From a virus, in IMG/VR virus record IMGVR_UViG_3300042876_000313, positions 1 to 64,000 of that record: 64,000 bases of DNA; one strand, 5' to 3'. The position numbers were made by a program, and so were the translations under genes. Position 1 is the stretch's first letter. Each line of letters begins with the position of its first letter. Positions 50,066-58,099 of this stretch are shown piece by piece. Under the pieces are notes generated by a model that saw only the letters and a list, made by a program, of their open reading frames with translations, ran no database searches and was not told where the DNA came from.

Positions 50066-51700
50066 ATGACGTTCGCCGAACTCCATGCCGCGTCCAAGGC
50101 CAACAACTTCCCGGACGGCCTGCCGTCGAACCTGCGGAACCAGTATCGCAACGCCGTGACGGACGCCCTGATCGCCGCGCAGAAGTATTGCAAGACCGTG
50201 GACGGCGAGGAAGCGTACTACCAGCAGCGGCACATTGACCGATTCCCGTTCTGCTCGACCTACTTCAACTGCGGTGCGACGGTGGTGCCGGCCCCCAACG
50301 GGCGCGTCTTGGAGGTCTATACGGTCGTGGACGGCTTGGAGTGCTGCCGGGTGGATTACACGCCGGTCGCCAACTTCTCGGAATTCCGCCAGTGGATCGC
50401 CCGGTGGACGGAATCATGGACGGAACCGCCGAACGTCGGGATGCCCAAGGTTCAGCCGGGGTTCAAGTTCTCCGAAGCCGTGACCGACAAGGCGATGGGG
50501 CGGGCCGGGTACGGCCATTACTTCATCCATAACCGGAAGATTTTCATCGGGCCGCGCATCGAGAGCGACGAGATCGTGGTGGTGGAATGGGCTGGGTTGA
50601 AGCAATCCTTCGATGACGCCGACATTGTGACCGATGACATTGACCGGGAGTTGGCCCGGTACACCGAACTGTACGCCGCCCATGAGGTCTGGTCCCGGTT
50701 CATGCAGGACACCCAGCAGGCCGGGGTTTTCTTCGCCAAACAGCGGGACGCCATGATCGAACTGATTTCTTCGGCGCAAGACAAGCTGCTGGCGAACAAG
50801 CGCAAGGCTCAATTCCCGTCTCCCCGGTCGGTGGGCGGCTGCGGGTGTCTGTCGAACGAGTGCCGGGTAGTTGCCCCGGCGGCGGACTTCGGCGGCGTTA
50901 CGGCAGCGGCCAACGAGCGGGTTATCGCGTTCACATCCGACATCCAGAACGAGAACGACGCCTTGCTGACCGAGGAACAGTTGGTCGAGACTCTGATTAC
51001 CGGGTGGACGCCGGACGCCATCGTGTTCGGGGGCGACCTTCGGGAAGGCACCTACACCTACCAGGAGATGTTCACCGACATGACTGGGTATGCGGGGTTC
51101 TTGGAGCGCACGGATGCCGCCACGAACCGACTGTGGCCGGTGCTGGGCAACCACGACTGGACGGATGCTGGCGGGCTGCTGGAATGGTACTCGTACTTCC
51201 AGATGTTGCCGAACAACCAGCGGTACTACGAATTTGTCGTTGGGGCAGTCCATTTCTTCGCGCTATCGGGGTACGCCTCGGAGCCGGACGGGATCACTTC
51301 GACATCCCCCCAGGCCGAATGGCTGCGGGTCAAGCTGGCCGCGAGCAACGCCAAATGGAAAGTGGTACTGATCCATCAGCCGCCGTACTCGTCATTGGCC
51401 GGGTATGACGGCACGGTGTACCGCTGGCCGTTCAAGCTGTGGGGCGCTGATCTGCTGATTACCGGGCACGTCCACGCCTACGAACGCTTCCTCGAAGCCG
51501 GGCTGCCAATCATCACCTGCGGTCTGGGCGGCGAAGAACCGCTGGACACGCTGGGCGCACCCATCGCCGGGAGCTTGTACCAGCATGATACAACGCACGG
51601 GGCCGTTCGGATGGTGGCGGGTTGTGACCGGCTGGTGTGCGAATTTTACCCGGTGAACACCACGACGCCCGTTGACACTTTGACCCTGACAAAACCATGA
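50066..51700 (+). CDS. Connector-like protein fused to metallophosphoesterase
   Basis: 544 residues. The first ~240 look like a phage connector/adaptor (A-V-T-D-A-L-I-A-A-Q-K, W-S-R-F-M-Q-D-T). Residues ~285-544 are calcineurin-like: S-D-I-Q (291-294, Gln where His is usual), G-G-D-L (322-325), G-N-H-D (361-364), L-I-H-Q (His437) and G-H-V-H (467-470). A virion-associated phosphatase or phosphodiesterase is inferred. Confidence 0.75.
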   Translation: MTFAELHAASKANNFPDGLPSNLRNQYRNAVTDALIAAQKYCKTVDGEEAYYQQRHIDRFPFCSTYFNCGATVVPAPNGRVLEVYTVVDGLECCRVDYTPVANFSEFRQWIARWTESWTEPPNVGMPKVQPGFKFSEAVTDKAMGRAGYGHYFIHNRKIFIGPRIESDEIVVVEWAGLKQSFDDADIVTDDIDRELARYTELYAAHEVWSRFMQDTQQAGVFFAKQRDAMIELISSAQDKLLANKRKAQFPSPRSVGGCGCLSNECRVVAPAADFGGVTAAANERVIAFTSDIQNENDALLTEEQLVETLITGWTPDAIVFGGDLREGTYTYQEMFTDMTGYAGFLERTDAATNRLWPVLGNHDWTDAGGLLEWYSYFQMLPNNQRYYEFVVGAVHFFALSGYASEPDGITSTSPQAEWLRVKLAASNAKWKVVLIHQPPYSSLAGYDGTVYRWPFKLWGADLLITGHVHAYERFLEAGLPIITCGLGGEEPLDTLGAPIAGSLYQHDTTHGAVRMVAGCDRLVCEFYPVNTTTPVDTLTLTKP

Positions 51701-53736
51701 AATGGGAAACCGTAACCGACGCCCCGTGCAATAACGTGCCGACCAGCGCGAGCGACGTGGAGTGCCAGAATCAGGCCGATGGCGATTCACCGGGCAACGG
51801 GCCGTATGATGCGCCCATGCTGATTATCAAGCCCGCCTACGCCGTGGTGCAGGCCGGGGACACGTTGCAATACGAGACTTTCCTTGTCCAGAACGGCGTC
51901 GAACAGCAAATCAACTCCGGGCTGACGTACACCTCCAATCATCCGGGAATGGCTCAGATCGGCGTCGAGAGCGGTAACGCGGTCGGCCTGGCGGAAGGCA
52001 CCGTGACCATTACCGTGTCATGGGGAGGCATGTTCGCTTCGGCTCAACTGCTGGTGGTCGAGTCCTGTTCGGATACCACGACGGCCATGATGCTGCTGAT
52101 GGACGTTTCGCCTTCGATGGGCCAGGCGATGCCGGGGTACGGCACGAAGCTGACCTTCGCCAAGATGGCGGCTTTGCGGATGAGCAATGAACTGAACGTG
52201 GCCAAGGACTCGATGTTGCTCAGTCAATTCGCAGCGGCCTACGCCGGGGTGGTGGCCGAAACGGTGGACAAGCCGCTGATGGCGACGGCGATCAACTCGC
52301 TGGCCATCGTCAACACGCAGGAAACGAACCTGCTGTCGTCCGTACAATCGGCCTGCCAGGATTTGAACGGAACCGCCGCCACCATCAAAGTGTTGGTGGT
52401 AATCACGGATGGCGTGTGCAAGGAGATCGGCGATCCCACGGTGCCCAACCTGCTGGCGCAGATTGCAGCGACCGGCGTGGTGGTCATGGTGCTGGGCGTG
52501 CGTGCGTCTGGTGACGGGTTCAGCCTGCTTGAACTGCTGGCGACCGGCGGGTTCATGGGCAACGCCTACGACCTTTGGACGGGCCAGAACGCCTTGGACT
52601 TGATGAGCGGGCTGAAAGGCTACCTGTGTGCCGGCGGGTGCAATTCGACCGAGCCGTACACCATCAATCAGGGCGTGGCGGAATACACCGGGTTTGCCAA
52701 CTGGGATGTCGCGTCTGGCAAGGTTGACTTGTTCGGGAATGGCTTCATGGATTTCTTACCGGGGAATGGTCTGTACGTCAATCTGGCGGGAATTGGGACT
52801 GAGGACGGGCCGCTGGCGTTCGCCTATCAGTGGGTGATCTCGGCGCTGCCGATGAACATCAACACGCTCGAAGGACCGAACACGCCGTCAGTTTCGTTTG
52901 CGACTCCCAAGATCGTGGACGGCATCCGCGTGCGAACGTCCCTGTACGATTACAGCGGGACGCCAATTTCGGATTATGCCGCCGGGAAGCTCAAGCAGTT
53001 CTCGGTTTACGGAACCAACGGGCCAATGCCAGGGACGCTCATCAAGACGTTCATCCTGGACTGCACGGATGTCGTTGGGTTGAACAACCTCATCGGCCCG
53101 GCGTCCAACACCATCCTGCACCTTGGCAACAACACGGCGTACACCTCGTTCTACATCCAACTCCAAGACGCCTGCGGGGCTGAAACTGCGGTGGTCGTGA
53201 ACTCGGTTGACTGGTACACCAAGGCCGTGGCCAACGTGCCGTCCAACGGGCGGCTGGTTACGAAGGTGGCGGTTGTCTCGGTGGCCAATGCGGAATACTG
53301 GCTGACCGTGCGACTGGCCGGGAACCAGCGGGCGGAAGCGTATGCCGACCAAGTGCGGATTCGCGTGGGGCCGGTGGGCGGCCCGTATGCGCTGGACGAA
53401 CTGGTGACGGTTCCGTGGGATCAGCCGTTCGAGAGCCAGGTTTTCAGCTTTTTCGCCGACGTGGTGCCTGAGAATTGGTACGTGTCAATCGAGCAGGTGT
53501 CAACGGCGACGGCGGGCGCGGGAATCCTGTTGGATTCAGTGAAGCTTGAGCAAGTCTGGCCGGTGTCGGCGGATGTGTTCGATTTCGGGTTTGATGCGGA
53601 GAACCCGCAGGTCATCCAGCCGCCGTGCCCATCGGCCTACGCCTACATCTACACGAACTGCGGCGGGTACGGTTGTCTGGACAATCCACCAGGGGCGCAA
53701 TCGCCCGACCCGAATCCCCTGCCGAAACTCGAATAA
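51697..53736 (+). CDS. Ig-like plus von Willebrand A protein
   Basis: 679 residues, ATGA overlap with the phosphoesterase gene. Residues ~40-120: I-I-K-P-A-Y-A-V-V-Q-A-G-D bacterial Ig-like (BID-2) domain. Residues ~130-300: vWA with MIDAS D-V-S-P-S (136-140) and V-I-T-D-G (235-239). C-terminal half is beta-rich with possible carbohydrate-binding style. Adhesive tail protein. Confidence 0.75.
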   Translation: MKWETVTDAPCNNVPTSASDVECQNQADGDSPGNGPYDAPMLIIKPAYAVVQAGDTLQYETFLVQNGVEQQINSGLTYTSNHPGMAQIGVESGNAVGLAEGTVTITVSWGGMFASAQLLVVESCSDTTTAMMLLMDVSPSMGQAMPGYGTKLTFAKMAALRMSNELNVAKDSMLLSQFAAAYAGVVAETVDKPLMATAINSLAIVNTQETNLLSSVQSACQDLNGTAATIKVLVVITDGVCKEIGDPTVPNLLAQIAATGVVVMVLGVRASGDGFSLLELLATGGFMGNAYDLWTGQNALDLMSGLKGYLCAGGCNSTEPYTINQGVAEYTGFANWDVASGKVDLFGNGFMDFLPGNGLYVNLAGIGTEDGPLAFAYQWVISALPMNINTLEGPNTPSVSFATPKIVDGIRVRTSLYDYSGTPISDYAAGKLKQFSVYGTNGPMPGTLIKTFILDCTDVVGLNNLIGPASNTILHLGNNTAYTSFYIQLQDACGAETAVVVNSVDWYTKAVANVPSNGRLVTKVAVVSVANAEYWLTVRLAGNQRAEAYADQVRIRVGPVGGPYALDELVTVPWDQPFESQVFSFFADVVPENWYVSIEQVSTATAGAGILLDSVKLEQVWPVSADVFDFGFDAENPQVIQPPCPSAYAYIYTNCGGYGCLDNPPGAQSPDPNPLPKLE

Positions 53737-53763
53737 TCGGCCCCGCAAATATTTCTTGAAAAA

Positions 53764-53803
53764 ACCTGTTGACAGGTTGTGTTGCATGTAATATTTGTAT
53801 TAC
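53764..53803 (+). promoter_or_regulatory. TTGACA promoter and GTAATATTTGTATTAC palindrome
   Basis: AACCTG-TTGA-CAGGTT dyad (53764-53779) covers TTGACA (53769-53774), followed at 17 bp by TATTTG; GTAATATTTGTATTAC (53788-53803) is a near-palindromic version of the TTGTAATA doublet. Rightward, 5 bp before ATG 53809. Confidence 0.55.
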
Positions 53804-53808
53804 AGCAA

Positions 53809-54111
53809 ATGAAAACATCGCTTTATGGAATCGTCAAATTGAAGGGTTTTCCAACAAAACCCGGAAAATATTACCGCTCGCTTGGTTGCTACAAAGTCCA
53901 TGATTTTGTCTTGGTTACAAAATCCATTGACGGAAGATTGCTGGCGACCCATTGCGGTGCAAACTTCCCAACTAAAAAACCTGCCACATGTGGATGTAAT
54001 TGGGTCTTGGACATGACTGGAAAATGGGTTTCCGTTTCCGTTTTTCCTTGGGAACTCAACGCCAAGTCCGCCAACGAACTTCTGGAAACCTGCAAGAAAC
54101 TAACCGCATAA
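53809..54111 (+). CDS. Hypothetical protein with own promoter, 100 aa
   Basis: ATG 53809. Strand-rich (L-Y-G-I-V-K-L-K-G, K-W-V-S-V-S-V-F-P-W) with C-G-A and C-G-C-N. Starts the glycosyltransferase block. Unknown. Confidence 0.55.
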   Translation: MKTSLYGIVKLKGFPTKPGKYYRSLGCYKVHDFVLVTKSIDGRLLATHCGANFPTKKPATCGCNWVLDMTGKWVSVSVFPWELNAKSANELLETCKKLTA

Positions 54112-55152
54112 ATGAAACGCATAACTTTAGTCGCGCCGATAAACACCTACACGGGATTTGGGCAAATCGCGCTTGAGATGTTCCGTAGGCTTGAGCAGCA
54201 GGGATATTTCGTGACCATTCGCAAGACCGGGTTTTCGGAAGCCTTTGGAGCGCGGGTTCCGCTCGAAGTCAAATCGCGCTTCGTGGCCGGCCCGCAGGCG
54301 GAAGATTGGGAGATTGCCATGCAGTCCTTGAACTACCGCTGCACACCGGGCAAAAAGACGGTCTTATTCTCGATGTGGGAGACGACCACCATCCCGCCGG
54401 GAGCAAAGGAGTTGGTGAACGAGGCCACGGTAATCGTTGTCCCGTGCCAATGGAACGCCTCCTGTTTTTCCGCGTGCGGGGTGACGAAGCCGATCCGCGT
54501 TGTGCCGCTTGGAATTGACCCGAAAATCTACTCGATGAAACTGAACACCAACGCGACTGGTGGGCCGTTCAAGTTTGGCTGCGCCGGAAGATGGTTTCAC
54601 GGGGCTGAGCGCAAAGGCATCAACGAGACGGTGGCCTTGTTCCAGCGGGCGTTTGAAGGCAACCCGGATGTTCGGTTGGAGTGCAAGATTTTCGCCGATT
54701 GCCCGTCGCCAGAACTGGCCGATGACCGGATCACGTTCCACAAGGTTTTCTGGTCGGACGAGCAGTTGGCCGCGTGGTATGCGTCACTGGATTGCTTCGT
54801 GTCGCTGGCCACGGGCGAGGGCTGGGGGCTGCACCAGCAGCAGGCGATGGCGATTGGGCGCCCGTTGATCTCTCCAAAGTTCGGAGGGGTGGCTGAGTTC
54901 TTCGACGACCGTGCGGGTTATCCCGTGCGGTTCAACTTGGAGCCGGTGCCGCAGCCGAATCGGTTCCGGTACATTGGTCACTGGTCAAAGTGCGATGACG
55001 ATTCGGTGATTGAGCAGATGCGTTATGCGGCGTCTCACCGGATGGAGAGCGAGCAGAAGGGCCAGGAAGCCGCGAGATTGGCCGGGCGGTTTACCTGGGA
55101 CAACTTCGGCCTTGAACTTGGCAAGGTGATGGATGAATTTGGAGTACAATGA
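54112..55152 (+). CDS. GT4-like glycosyltransferase
   Basis: 346 residues, ATG directly after the previous stop. F-G-Q-I-A-L-E-M-F start, V-V-P-L-G-I-D-P, F-G-C-A-G-R, and E-G-W-G-L-H-Q-Q-Q-A-M-A-I-G-R-P-L-I-S are GT-B/GT4 donor-site patterns. Would add sugar to a phage or host surface target. Confidence 0.75.
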   Translation: MKRITLVAPINTYTGFGQIALEMFRRLEQQGYFVTIRKTGFSEAFGARVPLEVKSRFVAGPQAEDWEIAMQSLNYRCTPGKKTVLFSMWETTTIPPGAKELVNEATVIVVPCQWNASCFSACGVTKPIRVVPLGIDPKIYSMKLNTNATGGPFKFGCAGRWFHGAERKGINETVALFQRAFEGNPDVRLECKIFADCPSPELADDRITFHKVFWSDEQLAAWYASLDCFVSLATGEGWGLHQQQAMAIGRPLISPKFGGVAEFFDDRAGYPVRFNLEPVPQPNRFRYIGHWSKCDDDSVIEQMRYAASHRMESEQKGQEAARLAGRFTWDNFGLELGKVMDEFGVQ

Positions 55153-55158
55153 ACGCTT

Positions 55159-55338
55159 TTGATTTCACCCGGTCAAAGCAAGCTGACACAGTATTACCAG
55201 TGGGTCGCGCCGTCCCGCTTTGCGGACAACGGAGAAACGCGATCTGCCGAAACCGGGAGGAAAGGCTGGCGGCTTTTATCCGCGCATCCAGCGTGGCTGC
55301 CAGCCAATCAATTTTATGAACCTGCGAGAGAAATTTAG
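55159..55338 (+). CDS. Short frame between GT4 and next gene (frame uncertain)
   Basis: Two frames compete. TTG 55159 gives 59 residues with protein-like Q-Y-Y-Q-W-V-A-P-S-R-F-A-D-N-G-E-T. ATG 55149 (to 55319) gives 56 Arg-rich residues but has perfect ATGA overlaps at both ends. Only one is likely real; I favour neither strongly. Confidence 0.35.
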   Translation: MISPGQSKLTQYYQWVAPSRFADNGETRSAETGRKGWRLLSAHPAWLPANQFYEPAREI

Positions 55339-55573
55339 CAATCCACGATTCGAGCAAGATCACTTTCGAGCGCGACAGTTGGCGAGCGATTGTGACCATG
55401 TTCAGTTGACCGAGATCGCGGCTCAGGCTTTGATTCTCCATGAGATGCTGCATGAGAACTGCGGAACCACGGATGAATGGCCGCTGGACTTGGTTGCGCG
55501 TGACGAGGAATCCGCCAAAAAACTGGTCGCAACACTTGAAGATTTGCAGGAAGCTTTGGAGGGTAAAATATGA
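55316..55573 (+). CDS. Helical hypothetical protein, 86 aa
   Basis: ATG 55316. A-A-Q-A-L-I-L-H-E-M-L-H-E and A-T-L-E-D-L-Q-E-A-L helices. Overlaps the next gene by ATGA. Confidence 0.55.
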   Translation: MNLREKFSNPRFEQDHFRARQLASDCDHVQLTEIAAQALILHEMLHENCGTTDEWPLDLVARDEESAKKLVATLEDLQEALEGKI

Positions 55574-55965
55574 ATACCGCTGATAAAATTGACATCATGC
55601 AGGCGTACCTTCGTGGTGCAGAACTTCAAATGAAAGGCCCGAAGGAAAACGATTGGAGCGACTGGCCAAGGGAAGTGTGCAGTGACCCAACGTGGACATG
55701 GGGCACGAATGATTACCGGATTAAACCGGCATTAGAGTTCGTTCCACTTGGGCCAGACGACATAAATCTAGCAGCCAATGTGGTTTATAAGCACAGGTGC
55801 GACCTGGATCAACACTCCCAATGCAGAATCGGATCAAAAACCACACATGTTGTTTGGATGTCAAACGCCACAGTTGGAATATCGTTTGCGGAGTTGCGAG
55901 CCAACTATATGCGCTCATTTGACGGCGGTAAAACTTGGGAAAAATGCGAAAAGAAAAAACCATGA
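55570..55965 (+). CDS. Conserved phage protein, 131 aa
   Basis: W-S-D-W, P-T-W-T-W-G-T-N-D-Y-R-I-K-P is a frequent phage motif (base- or DNA-associated function unproven). ATGA-coupled to the next glycosyltransferase. Confidence 0.65.
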   Translation: MNTADKIDIMQAYLRGAELQMKGPKENDWSDWPREVCSDPTWTWGTNDYRIKPALEFVPLGPDDINLAANVVYKHRCDLDQHSQCRIGSKTTHVVWMSNATVGISFAELRANYMRSFDGGKTWEKCEKKKP

Positions 55966-56657
55966 CCACCATCCGCGTAATCACCGTCGCCACTCAGGCG
56001 AAGAACCCGGTCAGCCCGCAGAGCTACTTCGAGCAGTTCAAGGCGTCGTGGAAGCGGTTCGGCGTCGAGCCGGTAATTCTGGGCTGGGGTCGCCCATTCC
56101 CAACGTGCGGCATGAAGATCAAGTATTTGGAGGAATACTTGGAGGCCAACAAGGATTTCGACTGGCTGATTTTCTGCGATGCGCTCGATACCGTTACCTG
56201 CGCGTCACCGGAAGCTCTGGTGGCCAAGTTCAAGATGCACTTCTCGGATGAGTGCGTGGTATTCGCGGCGGAACGGAACTGCTATCCGCGCAAGGACTGG
56301 GCGACCCTTTACCCGTCAATCAAATCGCCGTACAAATACCTGAATTCCGGGTTGTTCATGGGCAAGCGCGAGAGCGTGATTGCGAACTTGCAAGCGATGA
56401 ACGCGCAGACCAAGCACGTCCTGAATGACCAAGAAAGCTGGACGGACGCCTACCTTCGCCGCGCTTCAATGTGGCATCCGATTGTCACTGACAGCAGGTG
56501 CCGGCTGTTCCAATGCCTGAACGCGGGGTCAATCAATGACCTGGACTTGGACAGCGAATCGAAAATTCAGAACAAACTGACTCTGACCAACCCGCTGGTA
56601 TTCCACGGGAACGGTTCGACGCCGATGGAAAAAATCCTGAAATGGCTCAATTTATGA
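55962..56657 (+). CDS. PLOD-like glycosyltransferase
   Basis: 231 residues from ATG 55962. F-D-W-L-I-F-C-D-A-L-D-T-V supplies a DxD-like metal site; Y-L-N-S-G-L-F-M-G and N-D-Q-E-S-W-T-D match GT-A enzymes of the procollagen-glucosyltransferase type. Confidence 0.7.
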   Translation: MTTIRVITVATQAKNPVSPQSYFEQFKASWKRFGVEPVILGWGRPFPTCGMKIKYLEEYLEANKDFDWLIFCDALDTVTCASPEALVAKFKMHFSDECVVFAAERNCYPRKDWATLYPSIKSPYKYLNSGLFMGKRESVIANLQAMNAQTKHVLNDQESWTDAYLRRASMWHPIVTDSRCRLFQCLNAGSINDLDLDSESKIQNKLTLTNPLVFHGNGSTPMEKILKWLNL

Positions 56658-57151
56658 TCCCACAAACCGACCATTCAATCAGCAAAGATGACGGCGAAAT
56701 GCTGATGCGCTGGTGTAAGAATCTTGGCGTCAGAACCGTGCTTGAATTCGGGCCGGGGTACTCGACAAACTTCTTTCTACAAGCGGGGTGCAACGTAACA
56801 TCCTGCGAGTCGAATATACACTGGTTTCAGGAATTTGCGAAGCATCCAGAGTCTCGACTTGTCAATATGGCGAGGTTCTTTGAGAGCGATTTTCCTTTGG
56901 AAATTCCAGAGATAAAGAGCCGTTATTTCGACCTCGCCTTCATTGACGCGCCAAAGGGCGACGTGTTCCCGGCCAGCCGAATCAACACCGCTCTGTACGC
57001 CTGGTATCGCTGCGGCCTGATTGCCATGCACGACACCAACCGACCGGGCGAGCGGTTGACCGTGCGAATCCTGCAAGCGTTGGGATGCCAGATCATCGCG
57101 GAGTACAGTGAAAGCATTGGCGGTTTAACCCTGTTGAAAGTGAAAGCATGA
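56642..57151 (+). CDS. Class I SAM methyltransferase
   Basis: 169 residues, 16-bp overlap. Motif I V-L-E-F-G-P-G-Y-S-T; acidic ribose-binding C-E-S-N; motif IV-like L-A-F-I-D-A-P-K-G. Small Rossmann methylase between two glycosyltransferases: may methylate the added sugar. Confidence 0.7.
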   Translation: MAQFMIPQTDHSISKDDGEMLMRWCKNLGVRTVLEFGPGYSTNFFLQAGCNVTSCESNIHWFQEFAKHPESRLVNMARFFESDFPLEIPEIKSRYFDLAFIDAPKGDVFPASRINTALYAWYRCGLIAMHDTNRPGERLTVRILQALGCQIIAEYSESIGGLTLLKVKA

Positions 57152-57828
57152 ACCTAATCACCATGACGGCCTGCAATCGGCCTGAGTACACGCGGCGAGT
57201 TCTGGACGCGCTGGCTAAGTGCCACGGGATTGGACGGTATCAGATTCTTGCGAGCGTAGAGCCAGGGTGCCGTGAAGTCGCTTCATTATTTGATTACGAT
57301 TATCGAGCAATTTCAAATCTAAAGGTGAACGAAACAAAACTTGGATGCTGCTTGAACACCTGTCAAGTAATGGACAAGGCTGCTGATTTGACTGACTTCT
57401 GGATTCACATCGAGGACGACACTGTTCCATCGCCCGACTTCCTGGACTACATGGAGTGGGCGCGTCACCAGTACGCCGACGATACCCGCGTGTTTTCCAT
57501 CGCCTCTTACAACCGGGAAGCCCCGCAGCCAGACGAAATTTACGCCGTCAAACGCCGCAATTATTTCACCTGCTGGGCGTTCGGAATCTGGCGTCACAGT
57601 TGGACGAAAGTCCGGGCCGCCGCAAGGGCTGGCAATGACTCTTGGGCAACCCCAACGTGCAAATACGTTGTCGAGCAAGGATTGGTTGAAGTGTTCCCGG
57701 TTTTGAGCCGATGCCAGAACATTGGCGCGGTCGGCGGCGTCCACGTTCCGAGCGCGGAATGGCACGCGAAAAACCACCATTCCGAACACGTAGCCGATTG
57801 TCCTGCTGGCCCTTACTTCGAGAAATAG
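57148..57828 (+). CDS. GT-A (GT2-like) glycosyltransferase
   Basis: 226 residues, ATGA overlap. T-M-T-A-C-N-R-P-E-Y start, I-H-I-E-D-D-T-V-P-S-P-D-F-L metal/nucleotide motif, W-A-F-G-I-W-R. Third enzyme of the block. Confidence 0.75.
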   Translation: MNLITMTACNRPEYTRRVLDALAKCHGIGRYQILASVEPGCREVASLFDYDYRAISNLKVNETKLGCCLNTCQVMDKAADLTDFWIHIEDDTVPSPDFLDYMEWARHQYADDTRVFSIASYNREAPQPDEIYAVKRRNYFTCWAFGIWRHSWTKVRAAARAGNDSWATPTCKYVVEQGLVEVFPVLSRCQNIGAVGGVHVPSAEWHAKNHHSEHVADCPAGPYFEK

Positions 57829-57870
57829 TCCTTGATTTCAGGGGTGATTTGGCTGACATTCCCCTTGAAT

Positions 57871-58098
57871 ATGTCAGGCACCACGCCAGTTAAACCTTCT
57901 GAATTCCGAGCGTTAGTCCCGGACGTAAACGATTCGGTCTGCACGGTGCTGCGGAAGTTTTTCAAATTCATGCTGCTGTTCTGGATTTGGTATCGCTGGA
58001 AATACGTTTTCGACACTGGCGAACTTTCGGACGATTACGGGGACATGGTTTGTGACGCCATTGCCAGTTGCAAGAAAGCCCCTGTCACAGGAGATTGA
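57871..58098 (+). CDS. Short paralogue of the next tail protein's N-terminus, 75 aa
   Basis: ATG 57871. P-S-E-F-R-A-L-V-P-D ... F-D-T-G-E-L-S-D-D-Y-G ... A-I-A-S-C parallels P-T-E-F-K-Q-L-I-P-R ... N-E-D-G-S-F-T-D-E-F-K ... C-A-L-G-C of 58100-59584. A likely partial duplication kept as a gene. Confidence 0.55.
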   Translation: MSGTTPVKPSEFRALVPDVNDSVCTVLRKFFKFMLLFWIWYRWKYVFDTGELSDDYGDMVCDAIASCKKAPVTGD

Positions 58099-58099
58099 T

